In this document: in pieces, positions 1-5,873 of the stretch
Layout: the number at the start of each line of letters is the position of its first letter
Numbering within the stretch: the first letter of the stretch is position 1
Assembly (NCBI GenBank): GCA_946531785.1
Contig: CAMNAT010000102.1
Span: forward strand, 1 to 7,225
Source: an uncultured Oscillospiraceae bacterium
Lineage (GTDB): Bacteria; Bacillota; Clostridia; UBA1381
Reading direction: 5' to 3'
DNA length: 7,225 nt
Made by a program: the position numbers and the translations under genes
The notes under the pieces: model-generated
Seen by the model: the letters and a program-made list of their open reading frames with translations, nothing else
Database searches by the model: none
What the model was told of the DNA's origin: nothing

Positions 1-3000
1 TTGTAGCCCATTGCAACCTGTGCAACATAGATGTAACCATAGCTCATAGCGATACCTGCGAGGTCCTTCTTCTTAACTTCTTTACCTGCAGCCGCGAACT
101 TAGCGATAGCACCTGTAGGTGTGGACTTTGATGACTGACCGCCTGTGTTTGAATATACCTCTGTATCGAATACGAGGATGTTGATATCCTGATTTGATGC
201 AAGAGCGTGGTCAACACCGCCGAAGCCGATGTCATATGCCCAACCGTCGCCGCCGAAGATCCAGCAGGACTTCTTTGACAGGTATTCCTTGTCGGCAAGC
301 ACATCCTTAGCTTCCTGTGAGTTGATGTTAGCGATTGCCTTTATAAGCTCAGCTGTAGCGACCTTGTTTGCATCGCCGTTGTTCTTTGTTTCGATGAACT
401 TGTCAAATGCCGGCTTGACCTCAGGATTCGCCTCAGCTACCTTAGCAGCCTTTGCAATGTTCTGTTCTCTTAATGTATCCTGAGCGATGAACATACCGAG
501 ACCGAACTCAGCGTTGTCCTCGAACAGTGAGTTAGCCCATGCAGGACCTTCGCCCTCTGCATTTGTCGTATACGGAGCTGACGGGCATGATGCACCCCAG
601 ATCGATGAACAGCCTGTAGCGTTTGCAAGGAACATTCTGTCACCAAAGAGCTGTGTAACGAGCTTAGCATAAGGTGTCTCACCGCAGCCTGCGCATGCGC
701 CTGAGAACTCAAGATACGGCATCTTGAACTGTGAACCCTTTACCTTGGTCGGCGGGAACTTGTCAAGAACAGCCTGCTTCTCGCCGAGTGCTGCCGCGTA
801 ATCGAAGTTCGGCTGCTGGTTGAGCTGTGTATCGAGCATGTTCATAACGAGCGTATCGTTCTTCATGTTGCCCGGGCATACGCTTGCGCAAGCGCCGCAG
901 CCTGTACAGTCAAGAACTGATATAGCCATTGTGTAATATAAGCCGTCGAGCATCTTAGCATCTGTGTACTTAATGCCTGCCGGAGCGTTCTCGAGCTCTT
1001 CCTTAGTGAGAACTACCGGACGGATACAAGCATGCGGACAAACGAATGAACACTGACCGCACTGGATACATGTATCCTGATTCCATGTCGGAACCTTAAC
1101 AGCGATACCACGCTTCTCGAATGCTGCTGAGCCCAGCGGAACCTCACCGGTCTGATACTTTGTGAATGCTGAAACGGGGAGCTTCGAGCCTTCAAAAGCG
1201 TTGATCGGAACAAGAATGTTGTTTACATAATCGATGAGCTCGCCCTCGCCGTCGTGATGAACAGCGATGTTCTCATCCTCGCAATCCTTCCAATAATCCG
1301 GAACATCTACCTTAACTACCTGCTGTGCGCCGGCGTCGATAGCATCCCAGTTCATCTTAACGATAGCTTCGCCCTTCTTAGCATATGAATGCTCTGCAGC
1401 TTCCTTCATGTACTTGATAGCATCATCTGACGGGATGATATTAGCAAGCTTGAAGAATGCCGACTGAAGAACTGTGTTGATCCTGTTGCCGAGACCGATC
1501 TCAAGACCGATCTTAACACCATCGATCGTGTAGAACTGAATGTTGTTCTCAGCGATGTATCTCTTTACCTGACCCGGAAGGTGCTCATCGAGCTCCTTGC
1601 CTGTCCATGAGCAGTTGAGAAGGAATACGCCGCCCGGCTTGATATCCGATACCATGTCATACTGACGGATATATGAAGCCTTATGACAAGCAACGAAGTC
1701 AGCCTTGTTTATAAGGTATGTTGATGTGATCGGTGCATGTCCGAAACGGAGATGTGAACAGGTGAGACCGCCTGACTTCTTTGAGTCATAGTCGAAGTAT
1801 GCCTGAACATTCATGTCTGTGTGGTCACCGATGATCTTAACTGAGTTCTTGTTAGCACCAACAGTACCGTCTGCGCCGAGACCCCAGAACTTGCAGCTCT
1901 TGATACCTGCCGGAGTTGTGTCCGGAGCGGGCTCGAGCGGAAGTGAAAGGTTTGTAACATCGTCGTTGATACCAACTGTGAAGTGCTTCTTTTCTGTGTT
2001 CTTGAATACTGCAAGGATGCAAGCCGGAGTTGTGTCCTTTGATGCAAGACCGTAACGACCTGCATAAACATCGATATCCTTCTTGCCTGCCTCGTTAAGT
2101 GCAGCAACAACATCAAGATAGAGCGGCTCGCCAAGAGCGCCCGGCTCCTTTGTTCTGTCAAGAACTGTGATCTTCTTAACTGATGCCGGAATAGCCTCGA
2201 TGAGGTGCTTTGTTGAGAACGGTCTGTAAAGTCTTACAGCTATGAAGCCGACCTTGCCGCCGTTAGCGTTGCAGTAGTCAACAGTTTCCTTGATCGTATC
2301 ACAAACACTGCCCATAGCGATGATGATCTGCTCAGCGTCCTCTGCGCCGTAATAGTTAAAGAGCTTGTAGTTTGTGCCGATCTCCTTGTTTACCATATCC
2401 ATGTACATCTGAGTGATCTCAGGTACAGCAAGATATGCGCTGTTTGAAGCCTCGCGAGCCTGGAAGAATACGTCGCCGTTCTGAGCAGTACCGCGCTGTG
2501 CCGGATGCTCAGGATTGAGCGATGAATGACGCCACTCGTTGAGAGCGTCCCAGTCAACCATCTTTGCAAGAGTCTCATTATCCCAGCAAGCAACCTTCTG
2601 GTACTCGTGTGAGGTTCTGAAACCGTCAAAGAAGTGTAAGAACGGGATCCTGCTCTTTATTGTCGAAAGGTGAGCAACCGCACCGAGATCCATTGCCTCC
2701 TGCGGATTTGTTGAAGCGAGCATAGCGAAACCTGTCTGACGGCATGCCATAACATCGCTGTGGTCACCGAAGATCGAAAGAGCGTGTGATGCGATACAAC
2801 GAGCCGATACGTTAAATACGCTCGGGAGCTGCTCGCCCGCTATCTTGTACATGTTCGGGATCATAAGAAGAAGACCCTGTGATGCTGTGTAAGTCGTTGT
2901 GAGAGCGCCTGCTGTCAGTGAGCCGTGAACAGCACCTGCTGCGCCTGCCTCTGACTGCATCTCAACGACCTTTACGGTGTTTCCGAAGATATTCTTCATA

Positions 3001-3140
3001 CCTCCGGCAGCCCACTCATCCGTAACCTCAGCCATTGTTGAGGAAGGAGTGATTGGGTAGATAGCAGCAACGTCCGTAAATGCATATGAAGCATAAGCGG
3101 CAGCATTGTTACCATCCATGGTTTTCATTTTTCTTGCCAT
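1..3140 (-). CDS. nifJ: Pyruvate:ferredoxin (flavodoxin) oxidoreductase, 3' end cut by window edge
   Basis: This cytoplasmic enzyme oxidatively decarboxylates pyruvate with CoA to acetyl-CoA and CO2, passing electrons through thiamine diphosphate (TPP) and three [4Fe-4S] clusters to ferredoxin. The open frame reads 1046 codons from ATG at 3140 to the left edge. Single-chain family members are about 1170-1200 residues, so roughly 130 C-terminal residues are missing. Visible motifs: YPITPSS at residues 28-34, and T31, E64 and R114, matching the TPP/pyruvate-site residues I recall from the Desulfovibrio africanus structure. Two ferredoxin-type clusters follow (C691/C694/C697/C701 and C745/C748/C751/C755), then proximal-cluster cysteines C816, C819 and C844. 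The TPP-binding GDGWAYDIG lies near residue 964 and NTGGQ at 998-1002. The fourth proximal cysteine should lie beyond the edge. The start is fixed by AGGAGGAA six bases upstream. The gene is divergent from the wall/translation operon and has its own promoter and leader. Confidence 0.97.
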   Translation of the reverse strand, partial: MARKMKTMDGNNAAAYASYAFTDVAAIYPITPSSTMAEVTDEWAAGGMKNIFGNTVKVVEMQSEAGAAGAVHGSLTAGALTTTYTASQGLLLMIPNMYKIAGEQLPSVFNVSARCIASHALSIFGDHSDVMACRQTGFAMLASTNPQEAMDLGAVAHLSTIKSRIPFLHFFDGFRTSHEYQKVACWDNETLAKMVDWDALNEWRHSSLNPEHPAQRGTAQNGDVFFQAREASNSAYLAVPEITQMYMDMVNKEIGTNYKLFNYYGAEDAEQIIIAMGSVCDTIKETVDYCNANGGKVGFIAVRLYRPFSTKHLIEAIPASVKKITVLDRTKEPGALGEPLYLDVVAALNEAGKKDIDVYAGRYGLASKDTTPACILAVFKNTEKKHFTVGINDDVTNLSLPLEPAPDTTPAGIKSCKFWGLGADGTVGANKNSVKIIGDHTDMNVQAYFDYDSKKSGGLTCSHLRFGHAPITSTYLINKADFVACHKASYIRQYDMVSDIKPGGVFLLNCSWTGKELDEHLPGQVKRYIAENNIQFYTIDGVKIGLEIGLGNRINTVLQSAFFKLANIIPSDDAIKYMKEAAEHSYAKKGEAIVKMNWDAIDAGAQQVVKVDVPDYWKDCEDENIAVHHDGEGELIDYVNNILVPINAFEGSKLPVSAFTKYQTGEVPLGSAAFEKRGIAVKVPTWNQDTCIQCGQCSFVCPHACIRPVVLTKEELENAPAGIKYTDAKMLDGLYYTMAISVLDCTGCGACASVCPGNMKNDTLVMNMLDTQLNQQPNFDYAAALGEKQAVLDKFPPTKVKGSQFKMPYLEFSGACAGCGETPYAKLVTQLFGDRMFLANATGCSSIWGASCPSAPYTTNAEGEGPAWANSLFEDNAEFGLGMFIAQDTLREQNIAKAAKVAEANPEVKPAFDKFIETKNNGDANKVATAELIKAIANINSQEAKDVLADKEYLSKKSCWIFGGDGWAYDIGFGGVDHALASNQDINILVFDTEVYSNTGGQSSKSTPTGAIAKFAAAGKEVKKKDLAGIAMSYGYIYVAQVAMGY

Positions 3141-3146
3141 TTGCAA

Positions 3147-3154
3147 TTCCTCCT
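3147..3154 (-). promoter_or_regulatory. Ribosome binding site of nifJ
   Basis: AGGAGGAA on the minus strand lies six bases upstream of the ATG at 3140. This is a near-perfect Shine-Dalgarno and selects this ATG over the in-frame Met5 and Met8 codons. Its strength fits a highly translated central-metabolism gene. Confidence 0.9.
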
Positions 3155-3165
3155 GATAAATTATT

Positions 3166-3191
3166 ACAGCCGCAAAAGACCCTGCGGCCGT
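3166..3191 (-). promoter_or_regulatory. Stem-loop in the nifJ mRNA leader
   Basis: In the minus-strand RNA, ACGGCCGCA pairs with UGCGGCUGU across an 8-nt loop (GGGUCUUU). The stem is 9 bp with one G-U wobble, and its core GCCGCA/TGCGGC is a perfect inverted repeat at 3169-3174 and 3183-3188. It ends about a dozen bases before the Shine-Dalgarno and has no following U-run, so it does not look like an intrinsic terminator. On the plus strand the G-U pair becomes an A-C mismatch, which suits folding in the nifJ transcript better. A role in mRNA stability or regulation is inference. Confidence 0.55.
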
Positions 3192-3204
3192 TTGTGCCTG
3201 TTAA

Positions 3205-3223
3205 ATTTTGCGTACAACAAAAT
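3205..3223. repeat. Short inverted repeat in the nifJ leader region
   Basis: ATTTTG (3205-3210) and CAAAAT (3218-3223) form a perfect 6-bp inverted repeat with a 7-bp spacer, just downstream of the predicted nifJ transcription start. It could be a weak hairpin or a regulator site, but six AT-rich base pairs can easily arise by chance here. No known regulator consensus matches. Confidence 0.25.
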
Positions 3224-3247
3224 AAGTCCTGCTGCACATATATAATT

Positions 3248-3276
3248 ATAATACCATTTTTTTTACTAAAAATCAA
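3248..3276 (-). promoter_or_regulatory. nifJ: Predicted sigma-A-type promoter of nifJ
   Basis: On the minus strand, TTGATT (3271-3276) as -35 and TATTAT (3248-3253) as -10 are separated by 17 bp. A consensus TATAAT overlaps at 3245-3250 but would have a 20-bp spacer. Transcription would start near 3241, giving a leader of about 100 nt. The 10-bp palindrome TATAATTATA (3241-3250) overlaps the -10, though such palindromes are common in DNA this AT-rich. Confidence 0.6.
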
Positions 3277-3327
3277 GTGTTTTTCTATAAAAAATTCAGT
3301 CTAATTGATTATAAATGATTTTAGCAC

Positions 3328-3356
3328 TTGCATAAAGTATATTTTTAATGTATAAT
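3328..3356 (+). promoter_or_regulatory. Predicted sigma-A-type promoter of the dac-rluB-exonuclease-clpE operon
   Basis: TTGCAT (3328-3333) and a perfect TATAAT (3351-3356) are 17 bp apart, close to the vegetative consensus. Transcription would begin around 3362-3364, at the edge of the Shine-Dalgarno of the first gene. Its -35 is about 50 bp from the -35 of the divergent nifJ promoter, so the two promoters could be affected by the same bound proteins. Confidence 0.7.
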
Positions 3357-3363
3357 ATAGCAT

Positions 3364-3369
3364 AGGTGA
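3364..3369 (+). promoter_or_regulatory. Ribosome binding site of the D-Ala-D-Ala carboxypeptidase gene
   Basis: AGGTGA lies nine bases before the ATG at 3379. It sits only 7-12 bases beyond the predicted -10 box, so if that promoter is used the Shine-Dalgarno would be almost at the 5' end of the mRNA. Confidence 0.7.
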
Positions 3370-3378
3370 TTATCGAAT

Positions 3379-4512
3379 ATGAAGAGGCTCTTATTATTTA
3401 CAGTCGTTGTTCTACTCATGATAACAATACGCCAAAATGCGATGGCGATGGCTGATACAGCAGCGAGCGCGTGTCTTATGAACGCGGTGACGGGGGATGT
3501 CATATTTGAGAAAAATGCTGATTCGCCTATGCCTATGGCAAGCACTACTAAGATAATGACATTGATAACAGCCATAGAAAGCAGTGATCCGGAGGAGATC
3601 GTTACAGTACCGCATGAGGCGACTCTGGAAGAGGGATCATCCGCATATGTGGATGAGGGTGCAAGGATCACTATGCGTGAGCTTTTTTACGGGCTTATGC
3701 TGAACTCGGGCAATGACGCTGCTGTTGCTATTGCGTGTCATATAAGCGGCAGTGAGGCGGCATTTGCAGAGAAAATGAATGAGCTTGCTGAGAGGATCGG
3801 TCTTTCAAATTCAAGCTTTAAGAATGCTAACGGGCTTGATGAGGAGGGGCACTACACAACAGCGCGTGATCTTGCAAAGCTTACAAGGTACGCGCTTCAG
3901 GATCGGCTGTTCAGGGAAATTGTATCGACAAGGGTGCACACCACTTCGTTTATACGAGCTAACGGCGAGATGCAGAGCTTTGAGTATTACAATCATAATA
4001 AGCTTCTGGGTAATCTGGAAGGCTGTATAGGAGTAAAGACCGGATACACAACAGCTGACGGACGCTGTCTTGTCAGCGCGACCGAGCGCGGCGGAGCGGC
4101 ATATATTGCGGTGACGCTTAACTGTCAGGATGATTGGAACGAGCATAGAGAGCTGCATGAATTTGCACATGCCAATACGCGTTTTGTAAATGTAGTAAAT
4201 GCGGGGGATTGTATAGATGTTGCCGAATGCAACGGCATAAATTGCAGACTTATTGCTGAAAGTGATTTCAAAGTTCCGGTAAACGGAGATAGAGGCAGGG
4301 CTTTTGATCTTAGGGTAAAGCTGCCTCATCTTATAAATATGCCGCTTAACAAGCATGAAAGGATAGGAACGGCAGATGTATATGATGGCGACTCATGTCT
4401 GGGCAAGGTAAATATTATTGCTGAGGAGGAATTTGTTCCTTCAGGCAAGGCATCGGTAAGAATGAATTTCTGGTATTCAATGATAATCGTATTAAGAAAC
4501 ATACTGGGGTGA
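3379..4512 (+). CDS. Exported D-alanyl-D-alanine carboxypeptidase (DacB/DacF, PBP5 type, peptidase S11)
   Basis: This low-molecular-weight penicillin-binding protein removes the terminal D-alanine from peptidoglycan stem pentapeptides outside the membrane, limiting cross-linking. It is 377 residues, a normal length for the family. Residues 1-25 form a signal peptide: K2-R3, a hydrophobic core, and an AMA motif with likely cleavage before D26. All three active-site motifs are intact: SxxK at S55-K58, SGN at 110-112 and KTG at 220-222. Residues from about 272 to 350 form the C-terminal beta domain, and a hydrophobic/amphipathic tail (about 362-376, with F364, W365 and Y366) fits the usual membrane anchor. 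The predicted mature chain has nine cysteines, many for an exported protein. Its stop overlaps the Shine-Dalgarno of the next gene. The rluB neighbour resembles the Bacillus dacB locus, but sequence alone does not let me choose between the dacB and dacF names. Confidence 0.95.
   Translation: MKRLLLFTVVVLLMITIRQNAMAMADTAASACLMNAVTGDVIFEKNADSPMPMASTTKIMTLITAIESSDPEEIVTVPHEATLEEGSSAYVDEGARITMRELFYGLMLNSGNDAAVAIACHISGSEAAFAEKMNELAERIGLSNSSFKNANGLDEEGHYTTARDLAKLTRYALQDRLFREIVSTRVHTTSFIRANGEMQSFEYYNHNKLLGNLEGCIGVKTGYTTADGRCLVSATERGGAAYIAVTLNCQDDWNEHRELHEFAHANTRFVNVVNAGDCIDVAECNGINCRLIAESDFKVPVNGDRGRAFDLRVKLPHLINMPLNKHERIGTADVYDGDSCLGKVNIIAEEEFVPSGKASVRMNFWYSMIIVLRNILG
4506..4512 (+). promoter_or_regulatory. 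Ribosome binding site that sets the pseudouridine synthase start
   Basis: GGGGTGA lies five bases before the ATG at 4518 and contains the TGA stop of the preceding gene. It favours ATG 4518 over the in-frame GTG at 4509, which lies within this site and has no ribosome binding site of its own. Overlap of stop and Shine-Dalgarno suggests translational coupling. Confidence 0.75.
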
Positions 4513-4517
4513 TATAC

Positions 4518-5240
4518 ATGGGCGAGATAGTAAGATTACAAAAATATATAGCTATGAGCGGAGCTGCGTCGCGCAGGGCGGCGGAGCAGATGATCTCGGA
4601 CGGGCGTGTTGCCGTGAACGGGAAAAGGATCACGGAGCAGGGCGTAAAGGTCGAAATAGGCAATGATGAAGTGACTCTTGACGGTGCCGTTATAAAGGTC
4701 GCAGATAAAAAGATATATATAGCTCTCAATAAGCCGGAGGGGTATGTTACAACGGTCAAGGATCAGTTTGACAGACCGACTGTAATGGATCTTGTGAGCC
4801 GTGAGATACATACAAGGATATTCCCTGTCGGCAGACTGGATTATGAGACTGAAGGACTTATTCTTATGACAAATGACGGCGACTGGGCCAATATGGTCTC
4901 GCATCCGAGATTTGAAAGCAGCAAGAAGTATTTTGCTGTGATAAGCGGAGTCTTAACTATTCCCGAGCTTAACAGACTCAGACGCGGTGTTGTTATAGAC
5001 GGAAAAAAGACAAGTCCGGCAGAGTGTGATATCATGGAAATAGATATGGGAATGACTCTTGTGGAGATCACTATACATGAAGGCAGGAACCGCCAGGTTA
5101 GAAAAATGTTTGAGGCAGTAGGGCATAAGGTTAAAAAGCTGCGCCGATCAAGGATAGGAATAATAGAGTTGGGTAATCTGCCGGAGGGCAGATGGAGATA
5201 TCTGACCTCAAGCGAGGTCGAATACTTCAGACGAAAGTAA
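4518..5240 (+). CDS. rluB: rRNA pseudouridine synthase, RsuA/RluB family
   Basis: This enzyme isomerises a specific uridine in rRNA to pseudouridine. RluB members act on helix 90 of 23S rRNA and RsuA members on 16S rRNA. It has 240 residues, typical for Gram-positive RluB. Residues 5-52 form an S4 RNA-binding domain (RLQKYIA, SRRAAEQMI, GRVAVNGK). The catalytic domain follows, with NKPEG at 71-75, the signature PVGRLDYETEGL at 103-114 with catalytic aspartate D108, and EGRNRQVRKMF at 188-198. The start is ATG 4518, chosen from its Shine-Dalgarno; GTG 4509 would add three residues. The gene follows dac with no real gap and is 15 bp from the exonuclease. RluB is favoured over RsuA because Firmicutes keep it at a dac locus (ypuL in Bacillus subtilis), but the target base cannot be read from the sequence. 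Confidence 0.9.
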   Translation: MGEIVRLQKYIAMSGAASRRAAEQMISDGRVAVNGKRITEQGVKVEIGNDEVTLDGAVIKVADKKIYIALNKPEGYVTTVKDQFDRPTVMDLVSREIHTRIFPVGRLDYETEGLILMTNDGDWANMVSHPRFESSKKYFAVISGVLTIPELNRLRRGVVIDGKKTSPAECDIMEIDMGMTLVEITIHEGRNRQVRKMFEAVGHKVKKLRRSRIGIIELGNLPEGRWRYLTSSEVEYFRRK

Positions 5241-5249
5241 GAGGAAGTG
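5241..5249 (+). promoter_or_regulatory. Ribosome binding site supporting the GTG start of the exonuclease
   Basis: GAGGAAGTG begins right after the stop of the pseudouridine synthase and lies six bases before the GTG at 5256. No in-frame ATG or TTG is better placed, and the catalytic DFET motif begins at codon 7, so a later start would remove active-site residues. Confidence 0.75.
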
Positions 5250-5255
5250 ACATAA

Positions 5256-5873
5256 GTGGATTTTACAGCAATAGACTTTGAGACGGCGACTTCCTCTTTT
5301 ACAAGCGCATGCAGTCTGGGATGGTGTGTAGTAAGAGATAATGAGATCGTTGAACGCAAGGAGATACTGATCCGTCCGGAGCCTTTTGAATTCAATAAGA
5401 ATAACATACGCATACACGGCATAAAGCCTGAGATGGTTGAGGACAAGCCGACCTTTGATCAGTATTGGGACGTGCTGAGACCGGACATAGAAAATCGAGT
5501 GGTGATAGCTCATAATGCGAGCTTTGACATTCGTGTATTGTGCAGCACTCTGAGAATGTATGGGATCGAGCCGCCGGAATTCCGATATCTGTGCACAGTG
5601 AAGCTGTCGCAAAAGGCGTATCCGGAGCTTGAAAGTCATAAGCTCAACAAGCTGTGTGATGCACTCGGCATAAGATTTCATCATCACAGGGCATATGATG
5701 ATGCTTACGCGTGCGCTATGGCGCTTTTGAGGATGGCTGATGATTACAGCCTGGAGAATTTTTCGGAAATAGAAGAGTGCTTTGATATGAAGTGCGGAGA
5801 GATATATCCGGGTATAGACCTTACTCCGAAGAGTAAAAGACGCGCAAAAACGAAGGGAGAAAAGAATAAATAA
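5256..5873 (+). CDS. DnaQ-like DEDDh 3'-5' exonuclease (DNA polymerase III epsilon type)
   Basis: This is a two-metal-ion 3'-5' exonuclease of the RNase T/DnaQ superfamily, 205 residues long. All five catalytic positions are visible: D7 and E9 in DFET (Exo I), D91 in HNASFD (Exo II), and H144 and D149 in HHHRAYDD (Exo III, H-x4-D). IHGIKPEM (53-60) is a standard family motif. The exonuclease fold ends near residue 165. Beyond it are an acidic stretch and a strongly basic tail (192-205, rich in K and R), which may contact nucleic acid. Translation starts at GTG. Stand-alone proteins like this are usually annotated as epsilon subunit or 3'-5' exonuclease, but Firmicute PolC carries its own proofreading domain, so a repair or RNA-trimming role is equally likely. 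The stop TAA directly abuts the ATG of the Clp gene. Confidence 0.92.
   Translation: MDFTAIDFETATSSFTSACSLGWCVVRDNEIVERKEILIRPEPFEFNKNNIRIHGIKPEMVEDKPTFDQYWDVLRPDIENRVVIAHNASFDIRVLCSTLRMYGIEPPEFRYLCTVKLSQKAYPELESHKLNKLCDALGIRFHHHRAYDDAYACAMALLRMADDYSLENFSEIEECFDMKCGEIYPGIDLTPKSKRRAKTKGEKNK
5853..5859 (+). promoter_or_regulatory. Probable ribosome binding site of the ClpE-like gene
   Basis: AAGGGAG lies within the end of the exonuclease gene, 14 bases before the ATG at 5874. The spacing is longer than ideal, so initiation probably also depends on ribosomes ending at the abutting TAA. The next in-frame ATG (5880) is even further away. Confidence 0.5.

Noticed and set aside
3166..3191. Intrinsic terminator upstream of nifJ
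   Set aside because: The stem is good, but on neither strand is it followed by a U-run, and it sits inside a leader rather than after a gene.
3198..3220. Possible Rex (redox sensor) operator: CTGTTAA and ACAACAA half-sites upstream of nifJ
   Set aside because: The Rex consensus is TTGTTAA-N4-TTAACAA. Here the half-sites are imperfect and nine bases apart, so the geometry does not fit.
3175..3230. Pseudoknot between leader loop GUCUU and upstream AGGAC in the nifJ leader, hinting at a riboswitch
   Set aside because: Only five pairs including a wobble, and no recognisable riboswitch core. This is expected by chance in a 100-nt leader.
3080..3304. 74-codon plus-strand frame across the nifJ start and the intergenic region
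   Set aside because: It overlaps the nifJ N-terminus antisense and ends in AT-rich promoter DNA. No ribosome binding site or family resemblance was seen.
3811..4356. Long open frame on the minus strand opposite the carboxypeptidase gene
   Set aside because: It mirrors a strongly supported gene with intact catalytic motifs, has no Shine-Dalgarno, and its translation shows no domain.
4509..4517. GTG at 4509 as the start of the pseudouridine synthase
   Set aside because: It lies inside the GGGGTGA that serves as Shine-Dalgarno for ATG 4518, and has no site of its own.
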